63,346 nt of DNA from Treponema sp. (GCA_016293495.1 JAEDED010000013.1:1-63346), one strand, 5' to 3'; shown: positions 1 to 9,159, numbered from the stretch's first letter. The notes: a model not told the origin generated them from the letters alone. A program made the numbers and translations.

Positions 1-75
1 AAAACTTATTTTGCAAGACCTTCAGCTACAGCTACGGCACAAGCAACAGTACATGCCAAAAATCGAAAACGCGTT

Positions 76-104
76 AAAAAAAGGAGTCCGGTGGACTCCT
101 TTTT
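76..104 (-). terminator. Rho-independent terminator in repeat unit 1
   Basis: Stem AAAAGGAGTCC with GGACTCCTTTT around a 3-base loop. The A-run at 76-82 becomes the U-tract on the minus strand. It is the second of two identical terminators read after the GGGtGRT gene. Confidence 0.8.
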
Positions 105-262
105 AGCGTTTACCAACAAATAGGCTCGCCCGATTAATCGGGCGCCGTAGGTTGTACTGTTTGTTAGTAGTACAACCAATTATTGGTAAAACTTATTTTG
201 CAAGACCTTCAGCTACAGCTACGGCACAAGCAACAGTACATGCCAAAAATCGAAAACGCGTT

Positions 263-291
263 AAAAAAAGGAGTCCGGTGGACTCCTTTTT
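263..291 (-). terminator. Rho-independent terminator in repeat unit 2, end of GGGtGRT operon
   Basis: Identical to the hairpin 187 bp to the left. It is the first terminator met after the GGGtGRT stop codon and lies about 90 bp past it, so it probably ends the two-gene transcript. Confidence 0.85.
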
Positions 292-379
292 AGCGTTTAC
301 CAACAAATAGGCTCGCCCGATTAATCGGGCGCCGTAGGTTGTACTGTTTGTTAGTAGTACAACCAATTATTGGTAAAAC

Positions 380-1426
380 TTATTTTGCAAGACCTTCAGC
401 TACTGCTACGGCACAAGCTACTGTACAACCAACCATTGGGTTGTTTCCCATTCCCATGAATCCCATCATTTCAACGTGAGCTGGAACTGATGAAGAACCT
501 GCGAACTGAGCATCTGAGTGCATACGTCCGAGTGTATCTGTAAATCCATAAGAAGCAGGACCTGCTGCCATGTTATCTGGGTGAAGTGTACGACCTGTAC
601 CACCACCAGATGCTACTGAGAAGTATTTTTCTCCAGCAAGAAGTCTTTCTTTCTTATATGTACCAGCTACTGGGTGCTGGAAACGAGTTGGGTTTGTTGA
701 GTTTCCTGTGATAGAAACATCTACGCCTTCGTGCCACATGATTGCAACACCTTCGCGTACATCGTCAGCTCCGTAACATTTTACGCAGAGACGTTTTGGA
801 TCGTTTCCGTATGGAACTTCTTTTACAACTTTAAGTGCTTTGTCTGTTCCTTCACCGTTGAAGTAATCAAACTGTGTCTGAACATATGTAAATCCGTTGA
901 TACGAGAGATGATCTGAGCTGCATCTTTTCCGAGACCGTTAAGGATAACGCGGAGCTTGTTCTTACGAACATTGTTAGCTTTAGCAGCGATTTTAATAGC
1001 ACCTTCAGCTGCAGCGAATGATTCGTGACCAGCCAAGAATGCGAAACACTGTGTTTCTTCGTTAAGGAGGCGAGCTCCCAGGTTTCCGTGTCCGAGACCA
1101 ACTTTACGGTCGTCAGCTACAGATCCAGGAAGACAGAATGCTTGAAGTCCTTTACCGATGTTTGCAGCAGCTGTAGAAGCTGTTTTGTCACCAGTTTTTT
1201 CTGCTTCTTTGATAGCAATTGCTGAACCTAATACATAAGCCCATTTTGCATCTTCGAAACAAATCTGCTGTGTTTCCTGACATACTGTATATGGATCAAA
1301 TCCTTTGTCCTGGCAGAGTTTGCGAGCAGCCTGGAGGCCTTCTTCGCCTTCTGCGAAACCGTATTCTTTAAGTGCTTTGTTAACCTGTGGGATACGACCA
1401 GCGTAATCTTCAAATAATGTAGCCAT
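380..1426 (-). CDS. GGGtGRT protein
   Basis: A 348-residue protein carrying the sequence GGGTGRTLHP at about residues 274-283, the motif that names the GGGtGRT family of anaerobic bacteria. The molecular function is not known to me. It follows a NifU-like scaffold gene by 20 bp, an arrangement seen for this family, which points to a role connected with iron-sulfur chemistry. Several conserved-looking cysteines are present, including the C-terminal GCTVACAV segment. The ATG at 1426 has a good ribosome binding site (GGAGGA). The last 16 codons recur as tail copies in the tandem repeat downstream. The family call is firm; the role is inference from context. Confidence 0.9.
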   Translation of the reverse strand: MATLFEDYAGRIPQVNKALKEYGFAEGEEGLQAARKLCQDKGFDPYTVCQETQQICFEDAKWAYVLGSAIAIKEAEKTGDKTASTAAANIGKGLQAFCLPGSVADDRKVGLGHGNLGARLLNEETQCFAFLAGHESFAAAEGAIKIAAKANNVRKNKLRVILNGLGKDAAQIISRINGFTYVQTQFDYFNGEGTDKALKVVKEVPYGNDPKRLCVKCYGADDVREGVAIMWHEGVDVSITGNSTNPTRFQHPVAGTYKKERLLAGEKYFSVASGGGTGRTLHPDNMAAGPASYGFTDTLGRMHSDAQFAGSSSVPAHVEMMGFMGMGNNPMVGCTVACAVAVAEGLAK

Positions 1427-1446
1427 TTCTATATTCCTCCAAGTCC

Positions 1447-2148
1447 TTAGTTTTTACGAGGGTCGATAAGTTTTACCATACCCTGTTCTTCTGTTACACG
1501 ACCATAGTGTGTGCGTGCACCTGCGATAGCTTCTTCAGCAGGTTTTCCAGCTTTAAGAGCATCCATCAATTTACCGAAGTTGATACAGTTGTAACCGATG
1601 ATCTGGTCATCTTTGTCAACTGCCATTGTTTCAACGTAACCTTCTGTCATTTCCAGGTAGCGAGGACCTGTTTTGCGAGTAGCAAACATTGTTCCTACCT
1701 GTGAACGGAGGTTCTTTCCCAGGTCTTCGAGAGAAGCACCAACTTTAAGACCGCCTTCTGAGTAAGCAGACTGTGTACGTCCGTAAACGATCTGCATAAA
1801 GAGTTCGCGCATAGCTGTGTTGATAGCATCACATACAAGGTCAGTATTCAATGCTTCGAGAAGTGTTTTTCCGATAAGGATTTCAGAAGCCATAGCTGCT
1901 GAGTGTGTCATACCAGAACAACCGATTGTTTCTACAAGAGCTTCTTCGATGATACCGTCTTTTACGTTCAAAGAAAGTTTACAAGCACCCTGCTGTGGAG
2001 CACACCAACCGATACCGTGTGTGAATCCAGAAACATCTTCAATTTTTTTAACCTGAACCCATTTTCCTTCTTCTGGAATTGGAGCTGGTCCATGATATGC
2101 GCCTTTAGCCAAAGGACACATATGTTCTACTTCTGCTGTGTAGATCAT
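1447..2148 (-). CDS. NifU-like iron-sulfur cluster assembly scaffold protein
   Basis: A 233-residue protein resembling the NifU/IscU N-terminal scaffold fold, with cysteines at the expected kind of positions: a CAPQQGAC segment near residue 50 and VETIGCSGMTHS in the middle. Scaffolds of this family hold a nascent iron-sulfur cluster for transfer to client proteins. It is first in an operon with the GGGtGRT gene. AGGAG precedes the ATG at good spacing, and a -35/-10 promoter (TTGTAT, 17 bp, TAGAAT) lies about 50 bp upstream. It is longer than a plain IscU, with a C-terminal part I cannot assign. Confidence in the family is good, but client and partner proteins are unknown. Confidence 0.85.
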   Translation of the reverse strand: MIYTAEVEHMCPLAKGAYHGPAPIPEEGKWVQVKKIEDVSGFTHGIGWCAPQQGACKLSLNVKDGIIEEALVETIGCSGMTHSAAMASEILIGKTLLEALNTDLVCDAINTAMRELFMQIVYGRTQSAYSEGGLKVGASLEDLGKNLRSQVGTMFATRKTGPRYLEMTEGYVETMAVDKDDQIIGYNCINFGKLMDALKAGKPAEEAIAGARTHYGRVTEEQGMVKLIDPRKN

Positions 2149-2167
2149 TTGATTCTCCTATAAAAAC

Positions 2168-2181
2168 TTCGCGAAAGCGAA
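2168..2181 (-). promoter_or_regulatory. Small GAAA-loop hairpin in the leader of the NifU-like operon
   Basis: TTCGC and GCGAA close a 4-base GAAA loop on the plus strand (TTTC on the transcript strand). It lies between the predicted transcription start (about 2193) and the ribosome binding site. Possible leader structure; function unknown. Confidence 0.4.
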
Positions 2182-2199
2182 ATAATTTTCAATCATAAC

Positions 2200-2228
2200 A
2201 TTCTACATTTTTTCTTGATTTTATACAA
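2200..2228 (-). promoter_or_regulatory. Promoter of the NifU-like/GGGtGRT operon
   Basis: Minus strand TTGTAT, 17-bp spacer, TAGAAT. Predicted start near 2193, giving a leader of about 45 bases with a normal ribosome binding site, in contrast to the many leaderless-looking genes in this window. Confidence 0.6.
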
Positions 2229-2267
2229 CTATTAGGCTATTCTTGGTCTATACAGAAATGGCTTCTA

Positions 2268-2296
2268 TTGACAATAAAATGAATTTCGTCGATTAT
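2268..2296 (+). promoter_or_regulatory. Promoter of the DUF4912/GH57 pair
   Basis: TTGACA at 2268-2273, 17-bp spacer, weak -10 GATTAT at 2291-2296. The ATG at 2304 is only 7 bases beyond the -10 and has no ribosome binding site, so a leaderless transcript is likely. Confidence 0.5.
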
Positions 2297-2303
2297 TCAG
2301 TCT

Positions 2304-2981
2304 ATGAAAAAAAAGATTGAACAGAAAGATCTTACAAGAAATACACTTGAGACATTAACATCTTCTCAGCTTATTGAACTTGCTGATGAATATGGAATTG
2401 ATATACCTGATGACCTTAACCGTCAGTTTATTATTGTCGAAATTTTAGAGGCTGCAAAAGACCTTGCTGATAACTTCTATTATAAAGAAACAATTAAAGA
2501 AAGTGATGGAGCAGGAGAACTTGCAACAGAACTTCCAGAAAGCTATAACGAAACTAAAATTGACATTATGCTTAGAAATCCTGTTTCTCTTTTTGTTTAC
2601 TGGGATTTTAGCGAAAACCAGTTGAAGCAGATTAATTCTTCAAGAACTTCTGTTTACCTTCAGGTTTCGTTCTTTGACGACCTTAATCAAGAAAAACCTC
2701 AGGACAGCTTTGATATTCAGATTGATTATGAAGACCGTGAACAGTACATTCTAATTCCAGGCGGAAAAAAGTTTGTAAGAGTTGACCTCATGCAGAATAC
2801 TTCAAATGCAATGGATGCAGTACTTGCAGTTTCTTCAAGACTTGCAATTCCTGAGCTTTCAGAGGAATTCAGAAATTTCCAGCCTGGTGAAGAGCTTAAG
2901 ATTAAGCCTGTCCTTGAACTGTCTGGAATAAAGACAATGCTCAAGAATCATTATAATAATTACCGTCAGTCGTTTAATTAA
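2304..2981 (+). CDS. DUF4912 domain-containing protein
   Basis: A 225-residue protein. The N-terminal part (to about residue 70) is helical and resembles a Rho-N-like segment (TSSQLIELADEYGI). The rest matches the DUF4912 type: a segment LMLRN-like around residue 90 followed by PVSLFVYWDFSE, then a beta-rich region ending in a short basic tail. It is followed after 15 bp by a GH57-type enzyme, a neighbourhood common for DUF4912 and suggestive of a carbohydrate-related role, perhaps glycogen or storage glucan. That role is inference. It has no signal peptide, so it should be cytoplasmic. The start codon follows a promoter by 7 bases with no ribosome binding site. Confidence 0.8.
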   Translation: MKKKIEQKDLTRNTLETLTSSQLIELADEYGIDIPDDLNRQFIIVEILEAAKDLADNFYYKETIKESDGAGELATELPESYNETKIDIMLRNPVSLFVYWDFSENQLKQINSSRTSVYLQVSFFDDLNQEKPQDSFDIQIDYEDREQYILIPGGKKFVRVDLMQNTSNAMDAVLAVSSRLAIPELSEEFRNFQPGEELKIKPVLELSGIKTMLKNHYNNYRQSFN

Positions 2982-2996
2982 TGGAGAGATGAATAA

Positions 2997-4595
2997 ATGG
3001 GTACAAAAAATATTTCCTTGCTTTTGAATTTTCATCATCCATACATCAGACACTCGGATGAAACTGTATCTGCCTACGTTCAGGAAAATTCACTTTTATT
3101 TGAAAAAATTACGAACATTTATATTCCTCTTTTGAATATGCTTTCAAGATTTGAAACAGAAAAGGCTGGAGTAAAAATAGCTGTTGTATTTTCAACACCT
3201 TTGTGTTCGCTTCTTTCAGATCCTGTTGTAAAAAAACAGTACGTTGATTATCTTGATAACCTGATTGCTTTCGGTAAAAAAGAAGTTGTACGTACTAAAT
3301 CAATTAAAGAAATCAACAGTCATTCCGTTCAGTATCTTGAAAAAATTCTTGAAACAAAAAGATATTTTACAGAAGTATATGAAGAAAATCTTCTTAAATA
3401 TTTTGGTGTCTTTGCAAAGAAAGGTTTGATTGAAATTCTTGCAACCTGCGGTTCTTACATGTTCATGCCTCACTTTACTGATATGACTGAAATTCTTAAT
3501 GCTCAGGTTGAAACTGGACTTAATTCTGTTCGTCATTACTTTGGCGTTAATGCGGAAGGGTTCTATCTTCCTGAACTTGGTTATACAGCAGGAATTGAAA
3601 AGGTTCTCAGAATGTATGGCGTGAACTATACAATTCTTCCTTCACAGAGTTTCCTTCTCGGACAGATTTCTCCTGAAAAGGGAATTTTCGCACCTGCGCG
3701 CTGTTACAACTGCCTTTCACTTTTTGCAACAGATCCGCTTCATCTTGAATATTTTGAAAACCCTGTTTACAAAAATAAAAATAAAGATATTTCCTGGGAA
3801 CTTGAACTTGAAGAACTCAAGCCTTTTATCAAAAAAGGTCAGGCCAGAACTTCATCAGGTTTCTGTTACTGGAATAATTCCTTTAACGAATCAGAACTTA
3901 ATGCAAAAAACATTAAGAAGACAGAATTTATTTACAATACAGAAAATGCAATGAATCAGGTTGAACTTGATGCAGAAGATTTTGTTTCCTCTTACAAAGA
4001 TAAACTTGAAAAAGCCGCTTCAATTCTCAAAGATACAGATGTTTCAATGACCTGTGTGTTTGACGACCAGATGCTTTACAAAAACTGGGATGAAGGACTT
4101 TTATGGTTTGAAGCAATCGTTAAAAAATTTGCTGAAGCAGAAATCAAAGTTACAAGTTTCTCAGAACTTCTTTTTGATAAATTTGCACTTCAGAAAATTA
4201 CTCCATATTTTGCTTCGGGTTCTGCAGAAAGTTATGGTGAAGATTATCTTTCAAGCAAAAACGGCTGGATGATCCGTTATCTTCGCAAGGCCTGCGAAAG
4301 AATTGTTGACCTTGCAGGACGATTCCCGGATGATACAGGACTTAAGGTAAGACTTTTAAATCTTGGTTCAAGGGAACTTCTTCTTGCGTTGAGTTCTGAA
4401 TGGGCAAAGATGATTGAAAATAATGATTACGCTGAATACGCTGAAAAGATGTTCAAGGACAGCATTATTTCATTTACTGCAGTTTTTGATGCACTCGGTT
4501 CAAATACTGTAAGTACAGAATGGCTTTGTAATCTTGAAAAAGATCATCCGATTTATCCATGGATGAACTTCAGAATCTTCTCGAAAAAACATTAA
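2997..4595 (+). CDS. Glycoside hydrolase family 57-like protein (alpha-glucan acting)
   Basis: A 532-residue protein with the GH57 landmarks: LLLNFHHPYIRH at the N-terminus (the HQP-type motif), a YLPE motif around residues 190-193 where E193 would be the nucleophile, and CVFDDQMLYKNW near 353-364, fitting the acid/base region. GH57 members are alpha-amylases, 4-alpha-glucanotransferases or glycogen-branching enzymes; I cannot choose between these. No signal peptide is seen, so it probably acts on cytoplasmic glycogen-like glucan. It sits 15 bp after the DUF4912 gene, GGAGAG lies before its ATG, and the two are probably one operon ending at the terminator near 4641-4687. Confidence 0.8.
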   Translation: MGTKNISLLLNFHHPYIRHSDETVSAYVQENSLLFEKITNIYIPLLNMLSRFETEKAGVKIAVVFSTPLCSLLSDPVVKKQYVDYLDNLIAFGKKEVVRTKSIKEINSHSVQYLEKILETKRYFTEVYEENLLKYFGVFAKKGLIEILATCGSYMFMPHFTDMTEILNAQVETGLNSVRHYFGVNAEGFYLPELGYTAGIEKVLRMYGVNYTILPSQSFLLGQISPEKGIFAPARCYNCLSLFATDPLHLEYFENPVYKNKNKDISWELELEELKPFIKKGQARTSSGFCYWNNSFNESELNAKNIKKTEFIYNTENAMNQVELDAEDFVSSYKDKLEKAASILKDTDVSMTCVFDDQMLYKNWDEGLLWFEAIVKKFAEAEIKVTSFSELLFDKFALQKITPYFASGSAESYGEDYLSSKNGWMIRYLRKACERIVDLAGRFPDDTGLKVRLLNLGSRELLLALSSEWAKMIENNDYAEYAEKMFKDSIISFTAVFDALGSNTVSTEWLCNLEKDHPIYPWMNFRIFSKKH

Positions 4596-4640
4596 TTTTA
4601 GAAGTAGTGAACTGTTAATTACTTTTATAAACTGTTTAAT

Positions 4641-4687
4641 ACAAAATCCTGTTTTGATTACATAAATCAGAATAGGATTTTTTTTAT
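4641..4687. terminator. Terminator between convergent genes
   Basis: AAATCCT and AGGATTT form the base of a stem with an imperfect inner stem, followed by a run of eight T. It can serve the GH57-like gene on the plus strand. Confidence 0.65.
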
Positions 4688-5997
4688 TCAAGTGTCTGGA
4701 TGTTCATTACACGGTCAAAAAGTTTTGTTGAGTTTCTGACAAGCTCGATGCTGTTTCTTGCCGGTGTAAAACTTGGATTAAGCTTGAGACATTCTTCCCA
4801 GCTTTCGACAGCTTTTTCCATCTGACCGCTTGCGTAATATTTTAAGCCTTCTTCATAATAGTCATCGGCTTTAAGTTCGTTGATGTACCTGCCGTGATCT
4901 CCAAAATTGATTTTTGCTGCAACGGAGAAGTGGTTAACAGGATTGATTGAAGAGGTTAAATCGAAGGTATAGTTCAAATCGAGTATGAAGTGCTTAAGGT
5001 CGATTTCTGTTCCTAAAGAAATGCGCGGGTTTGCACCTTTGAGTCTGAAGCCCGCCATAAGTTCCATAAAGTCAGTAATCTGAACGTCAACACCGATTCC
5101 GGCTGACCACATTTCTGACTGCGAAAAATCAAGAAGATTGATAGGCTGTCTGAAATCTGCACAGATTGTAACAGGCTTTGCAAACTTGTAAGAAATTCCT
5201 GCGCTGATACATGTCGGAAGTGAGTCGTCAATCTTAATTCCCTGTGAAGAACCGAAGCCGGTAAGTGCAACGCCTGCATTTAAAAGGCTGATGCCGATTT
5301 TGAGGTTAGGGTCTCTGTCTGCAAAATATTTTGCGGCGTTGAATCTTAAAAGAATTCCAAGGTCTACCATGACTGCGGCGCCGCTTTGAGAAAGTCCCGA
5401 GTTCTTTATTAATTCCCCGGTAGTTCTGTCTGTATAATCTGGAATCGATCTCCAGCTTCCTTTGAGGTTTGCGCCGACAGCAAGGCCTTTAAAATAATAG
5501 CCGTTGAAAAAATTGTAAGACGCATTTATTACACCGGTTGTTTCAGAATAATAATTTGAGGTCATTCTGTCACCAAAGTCATTGTATTCGGTAAACGGAA
5601 CGTAGAAGCATTTTAATTTTGCTCCAAGGCCAAGGTCATTTAATCGCCAGGTTCCTGCAACAGTTTCAAGATTTGAATCTGAAATCCACGAGTTGTGGAA
5701 AAGTGCAAGTTCAGTATTTTTAAGGACGCAGCTTGCGGCCGGATTATAGTCAAAAAAACTTATATCGTCTGCTAGTCCTGTGATCGCAGAGCCGAGACTT
5801 TCTTCGCGTCCGCCGGCAGGAATATTCAGTGAAGGGAATGAGGTTGAGCCTGCATTCTTGTCGGTAAAGCCTGAGAAGGTATCAGAAAGAGTTGAGTATA
5901 CGTCAATGTATTCCAGCGAAAAAGTTTTAACTGGAAGCAGAGCAATTACTGCGATTAAGAGAAATCTTGTTATGTAAAAAGACGCATTCTTTTTCAT
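4684..5997 (-). CDS. UPF0164-family outer membrane protein with C-terminal TPR-like tail
   Basis: A protein of about 437 residues. It has a signal peptide after MKKNASFY, with a hydrophobic stretch RFLLIAVIALLPV and cleavage near TFS. Then come an N-terminal segment, DYNPAASCVL (the typical NPA motif of PorV/FadL-like families) and repeated amphipathic beta strands, consistent with a beta-barrel. The match is to the UPF0164 family known from Treponema pallidum paralogues. The last 70 residues switch to a TPR-like helix pair (YYEEGLKYYASGQMEKAVES) that should face the periplasm. An in-frame GTG at 6054 and ATG at 6006 exist, but the ATG at 5997 gives the best signal peptide. No clear ribosome binding site is visible. 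Confidence 0.75.
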   Translation of the reverse strand: MKKNASFYITRFLLIAVIALLPVKTFSLEYIDVYSTLSDTFSGFTDKNAGSTSFPSLNIPAGGREESLGSAITGLADDISFFDYNPAASCVLKNTELALFHNSWISDSNLETVAGTWRLNDLGLGAKLKCFYVPFTEYNDFGDRMTSNYYSETTGVINASYNFFNGYYFKGLAVGANLKGSWRSIPDYTDRTTGELIKNSGLSQSGAAVMVDLGILLRFNAAKYFADRDPNLKIGISLLNAGVALTGFGSSQGIKIDDSLPTCISAGISYKFAKPVTICADFRQPINLLDFSQSEMWSAGIGVDVQITDFMELMAGFRLKGANPRISLGTEIDLKHFILDLNYTFDLTSSINPVNHFSVAAKINFGDHGRYINELKADDYYEEGLKYYASGQMEKAVESWEECLKLNPSFTPARNSIELVRNSTKLFDRVMNIQTLE

Positions 5998-6162
5998 TTT
6001 CTGCATTTCTGCTATAATTTTATCTTCAAATCTCCAGAATGTCCACTTTTGCACGGTTTCTGGTTATATCTTTGACACTATCGTTATATATAATTTTCGG
6101 TGTTTTTTCCTTATAACATTAACTTTATTTACCGATAATTTATAAGATAGGGGAAACTCATT

Positions 6163-9159
6163 ATTAAGAAGCTTATTCTGATTCTGACATTATCAATTTT
6201 CTCAATAACACTGTGTATTGCACAGGCTTCAGGTAATAACAGGAAAACTGCGTCTACAGAATATTCAGGAAAGACTCTTAAAGAAATTGATGCAATGATC
6301 GTTGATACCAATTATTCCCAGGCACTCATTGAACTCAGTGATTATCTTAAAGCGCATCCTCAGGAACTTGATTTTGTTCAGAAGCGTATTGATAAAATCA
6401 TGAAGGCACGCCATCAGTATCTTGTGCTTGCAAACCAGCTTCTTGACGTAATGGAAAGTGAACCTGAAAACGCCCAAAAAAAACTTGAAATCATTGCTCA
6501 GCTTGAAACTGTAGAAAAAAATCCTACTGAAGAACAGCTCCAGTTTATCCGTCAGGCAAAATTTGCCGCACAGTTTACTTACTATCGTGCTCAGTTCCGT
6601 AAAATCCTTGACGAATCTGTTTTGCTGGTTGATAAAGGGGAATATTCACAGGCCGTTACTGGTATTCAAAAAGGCTTTGATATGTACCGTCAGGAATTCT
6701 ATGAAGATAATCCGAAGAGCGTTACTGACAGAGTTACCCAAACAGTTAATAAAATCAATTCTGAATGTAAAGAATATTCTGGTATTCAGGACCGCTTGAG
6801 AAACAGCTTTAACGCACTGATGAATGCAATCAAAGCCGGAAACTATCGTGATGCATCAACTGCGTATAACAGCTTTTATAAAGAAATGGCTAACTTTGCA
6901 AGGCTTCGTAATGCCGTGCAGTCAGATGCAAATTCCCTCAGAGACACATTTGTTTCATTGCAGAGAAGAAATCCTGAACTGACAGAAGCTTCGTATCTTC
7001 CTTTTATTTTCAGATTTACACTCGGGCTGGACAGTACTGACAATTCCGGAATCATCGGTGCGATGGATGCGCAGTTTACAAAGTACCTCGAGGCGCTCAA
7101 GCCTGAAGTTTATGAAACTGTATCAAAAAATAAACTGATAACAATTGATTCATCAAACGTTGCCACAGTAAAGCAGAATGAACTTCCTCTTGACAAATGG
7201 CAGAACATTTCAAATTTCAGTAACCTTGGCGTCAACATTAACTCAATGTACGGTCTTGTAAATTTCAATGATAAGAAAGACCGCAAATTTGAAAATTACG
7301 TCAAATCAATGAATTACGCAAAAACTGCGGCTTCTACTGTTAACCAGAGCTACGACATTCTTAATAAATACCAGCAGATTAACGAAACTCTAAAGACAAT
7401 TAAGCAGCCTGAAAATGCCGTAGAAGGAATCCGTTCAAAAGATTCGTATGCAAATCAGATGCTTGATTGTGCAAAGCAGTATGATAACTGTGCGTCACAG
7501 GCTCTGGCACTTCTTCAGGCGCAGTGGTTTACAGGTTATGCAAAAGATGCAGAGGCATCTGCTGACGTTTTTGAATACAATCTTATTGATACTCATTATT
7601 CAACTGTAAATAAAGCTCTTTATGATGCATGTAACAGTGCAAGTCAGCTTCAGTGGAAAAACACAGCATCCTATTTTGCATCTGCGGCAACTGAAATTAC
7701 TGAATATTACCAGAACGAATACAAGAAAGCAGAAGAGATGCTTGCAAACCATCTGCCTAAAGAAGCAAGTGAACTTATTGCAAAAACAGAAAAAGAACTG
7801 AATGCTGATGCTGCAACTTTAATTCAGTGCCGTGATACATTGCTGAAGAGTACAATCGACAAATCTTCGTTTACACGCGAAGAAAATGTTGTTGTCGACA
7901 GCGTTGCAAAAATGAACGGATTTAAAACAAACAGTATTCAGACTGCTGCAAAATGTAATCAGGAAATTCTCCTGAGCCAGCGTGCTTTGAACGAAGCTGA
8001 ATTAAGATATAATCAGGCACTAACTGCATTCAAAAAAGGCGATTATACTGCAGCCCGCAAAAATATTGAAATAAGCTCTTCTAAATACAAAGAAAGTTTT
8101 GATCACCAGGAGTCTGAATCAATCCGTTCTGATGCTGATAAAAAACTTCTTGCACTTGGACAGCAGATTAATGATGCAGAAAACAAACTCATCGTTGCTG
8201 AAGTCCGTCAGTTAAAGACAAAAGCAAAGTCAGAATATTACAACGGAAACTTCGAAAAATCTGAAAGTCTTCTTGCTCAGGCAAAGAGCCGTTGGGCAGT
8301 TACTAACGGTGAAGAAGAAGATGAAGAAATCAAGAGCCTTCAGGCTCTCGTAGAAACAGCACTTTCGATGAAGACCGGACGTGTAATTCCACCGACAGCA
8401 CCTTTGTATCCAGAAATGTCTCAGATTTTAAGTATTGCACACCAGTATTTTGACGAAGGTTCTGCAATGATTAAAAAGGGAAACAAGCAGGAAGGTGTAT
8501 CTCTTCTTAATCAGGCAAAGAAAAAACTCCAGGAAGTTCAGCTTGTCTATCCGTTGAACCAGGAAGCCAGCCTTATGACTCTCCGTATCGACCAGCTTAT
8601 TGATCCTGAAAGCTTCAATGAAATGTTCGAACAGAAAGTTAATGCGGCAAAAGAAAATTACAAGATTGCTGAGCGTGCACAGCAATCTTATGCAGATCTT
8701 CTCGATCTCTATGAAATTAACCCTAAGTATCCGGGATTAAGCAGTCTTATTTATAACGTAAAACTCGAACTTGGACTTGTACAGAAACCGGTTGACAACA
8801 GTTCTCTTGTAAAATCACAGCAGCTTTACAGAGAAGCTCTTGCAATCTTTAATTCTTCAGGTTCAGACCAGACAAAGCTTAGAAATGCTCTTGCCAGACT
8901 TGATGAAGCAATTGCGTTAAATGGAAATAATGACCAGGCAGTTCTCCTTAAAGACCGTGTACAGATTGCTCTCGGCGGTCGTGCAAGTGTAGTACTGTCA
9001 TCAGCTGATGAAGCAAAATACCAGAAAGCAATTCAGGAATTGCAGAAGAACAACATCGTCGAAGCCTATGCTCTTGTAGAACAGTTGCTTCAGACACCGG
9101 CAAACAGACGTTCTGCAAAAGTTCTTGATCTCCAAAAAAAGGTCAAAGCTCTGTTGTAA
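6163..9159 (+). CDS. Large secreted TPR-like protein, apparently starting at AUU
   Basis: About 998 residues of alanine-rich alpha-helical sequence with many TPR-like pairs (for example residues around LLVDKGEYSQAVTGIQKGF and TAFKKGDYTAARKNIE). The first ATG is at 6295, but the frame stays open upstream to 6151 and encodes a clear signal peptide: KKLILILTLSIFSIT followed by a cleavage-like CIAQA. No ATG, GTG or TTG precedes this peptide; the only sensible starts are ATT codons at 6160 and 6163, preceded by AGGGGA at 6149-6154. I chose 6163 (giving MKKL). It should be periplasmic. Next comes the phosphatase gene after 40 bp, probably one operon, so it may be a structural partner of that signalling protein. 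Function unknown. Confidence 0.7.
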   Translation: MKKLILILTLSIFSITLCIAQASGNNRKTASTEYSGKTLKEIDAMIVDTNYSQALIELSDYLKAHPQELDFVQKRIDKIMKARHQYLVLANQLLDVMESEPENAQKKLEIIAQLETVEKNPTEEQLQFIRQAKFAAQFTYYRAQFRKILDESVLLVDKGEYSQAVTGIQKGFDMYRQEFYEDNPKSVTDRVTQTVNKINSECKEYSGIQDRLRNSFNALMNAIKAGNYRDASTAYNSFYKEMANFARLRNAVQSDANSLRDTFVSLQRRNPELTEASYLPFIFRFTLGLDSTDNSGIIGAMDAQFTKYLEALKPEVYETVSKNKLITIDSSNVATVKQNELPLDKWQNISNFSNLGVNINSMYGLVNFNDKKDRKFENYVKSMNYAKTAASTVNQSYDILNKYQQINETLKTIKQPENAVEGIRSKDSYANQMLDCAKQYDNCASQALALLQAQWFTGYAKDAEASADVFEYNLIDTHYSTVNKALYDACNSASQLQWKNTASYFASAATEITEYYQNEYKKAEEMLANHLPKEASELIAKTEKELNADAATLIQCRDTLLKSTIDKSSFTREENVVVDSVAKMNGFKTNSIQTAAKCNQEILLSQRALNEAELRYNQALTAFKKGDYTAARKNIEISSSKYKESFDHQESESIRSDADKKLLALGQQINDAENKLIVAEVRQLKTKAKSEYYNGNFEKSESLLAQAKSRWAVTNGEEEDEEIKSLQALVETALSMKTGRVIPPTAPLYPEMSQILSIAHQYFDEGSAMIKKGNKQEGVSLLNQAKKKLQEVQLVYPLNQEASLMTLRIDQLIDPESFNEMFEQKVNAAKENYKIAERAQQSYADLLDLYEINPKYPGLSSLIYNVKLELGLVQKPVDNSSLVKSQQLYREALAIFNSSGSDQTKLRNALARLDEAIALNGNNDQAVLLKDRVQIALGGRASVVLSSADEAKYQKAIQELQKNNIVEAYALVEQLLQTPANRRSAKVLDLQKKVKALL

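Larger units (their letters stand above)
1..374 (-). repeat. Two perfect 187-bp tandem units downstream of the GGGtGRT gene
   Basis: Positions 1-187 and 188-374 are identical by eye, and the next stretch (from 375) starts the same way before diverging about 29 bases later inside the GGGtGRT gene. Read on the minus strand each unit holds: a 16-codon tail plus stop that repeats the C-terminus of the GGGtGRT protein (6-56 and 193-243), a rho-independent terminator, an 18-bp palindrome centred on ATTAAT (127-144 in unit 1), and a hairpin with 9-bp arms (150-158 with 169-177). The tail copies differ from the real gene end mostly at synonymous positions. It could be a true tandem duplication or an assembly product of strain variants. 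Confidence 0.9.

Noticed and set aside
1..374. CRISPR-like array at the left end
   Set aside because: The units are 187 bp, identical throughout, with no short repeat/unique spacer alternation.
731..1225. Plus-strand frames across the GGGtGRT gene
   Set aside because: They are Cys/Phe/Ser-rich shadows of a well-conserved minus-strand gene with a good ribosome binding site.
6071..6096. TTGACA followed by TATAAT upstream of the TPR-like gene
   Set aside because: The spacer is only about 11 bp, too short for a sigma-70 promoter.
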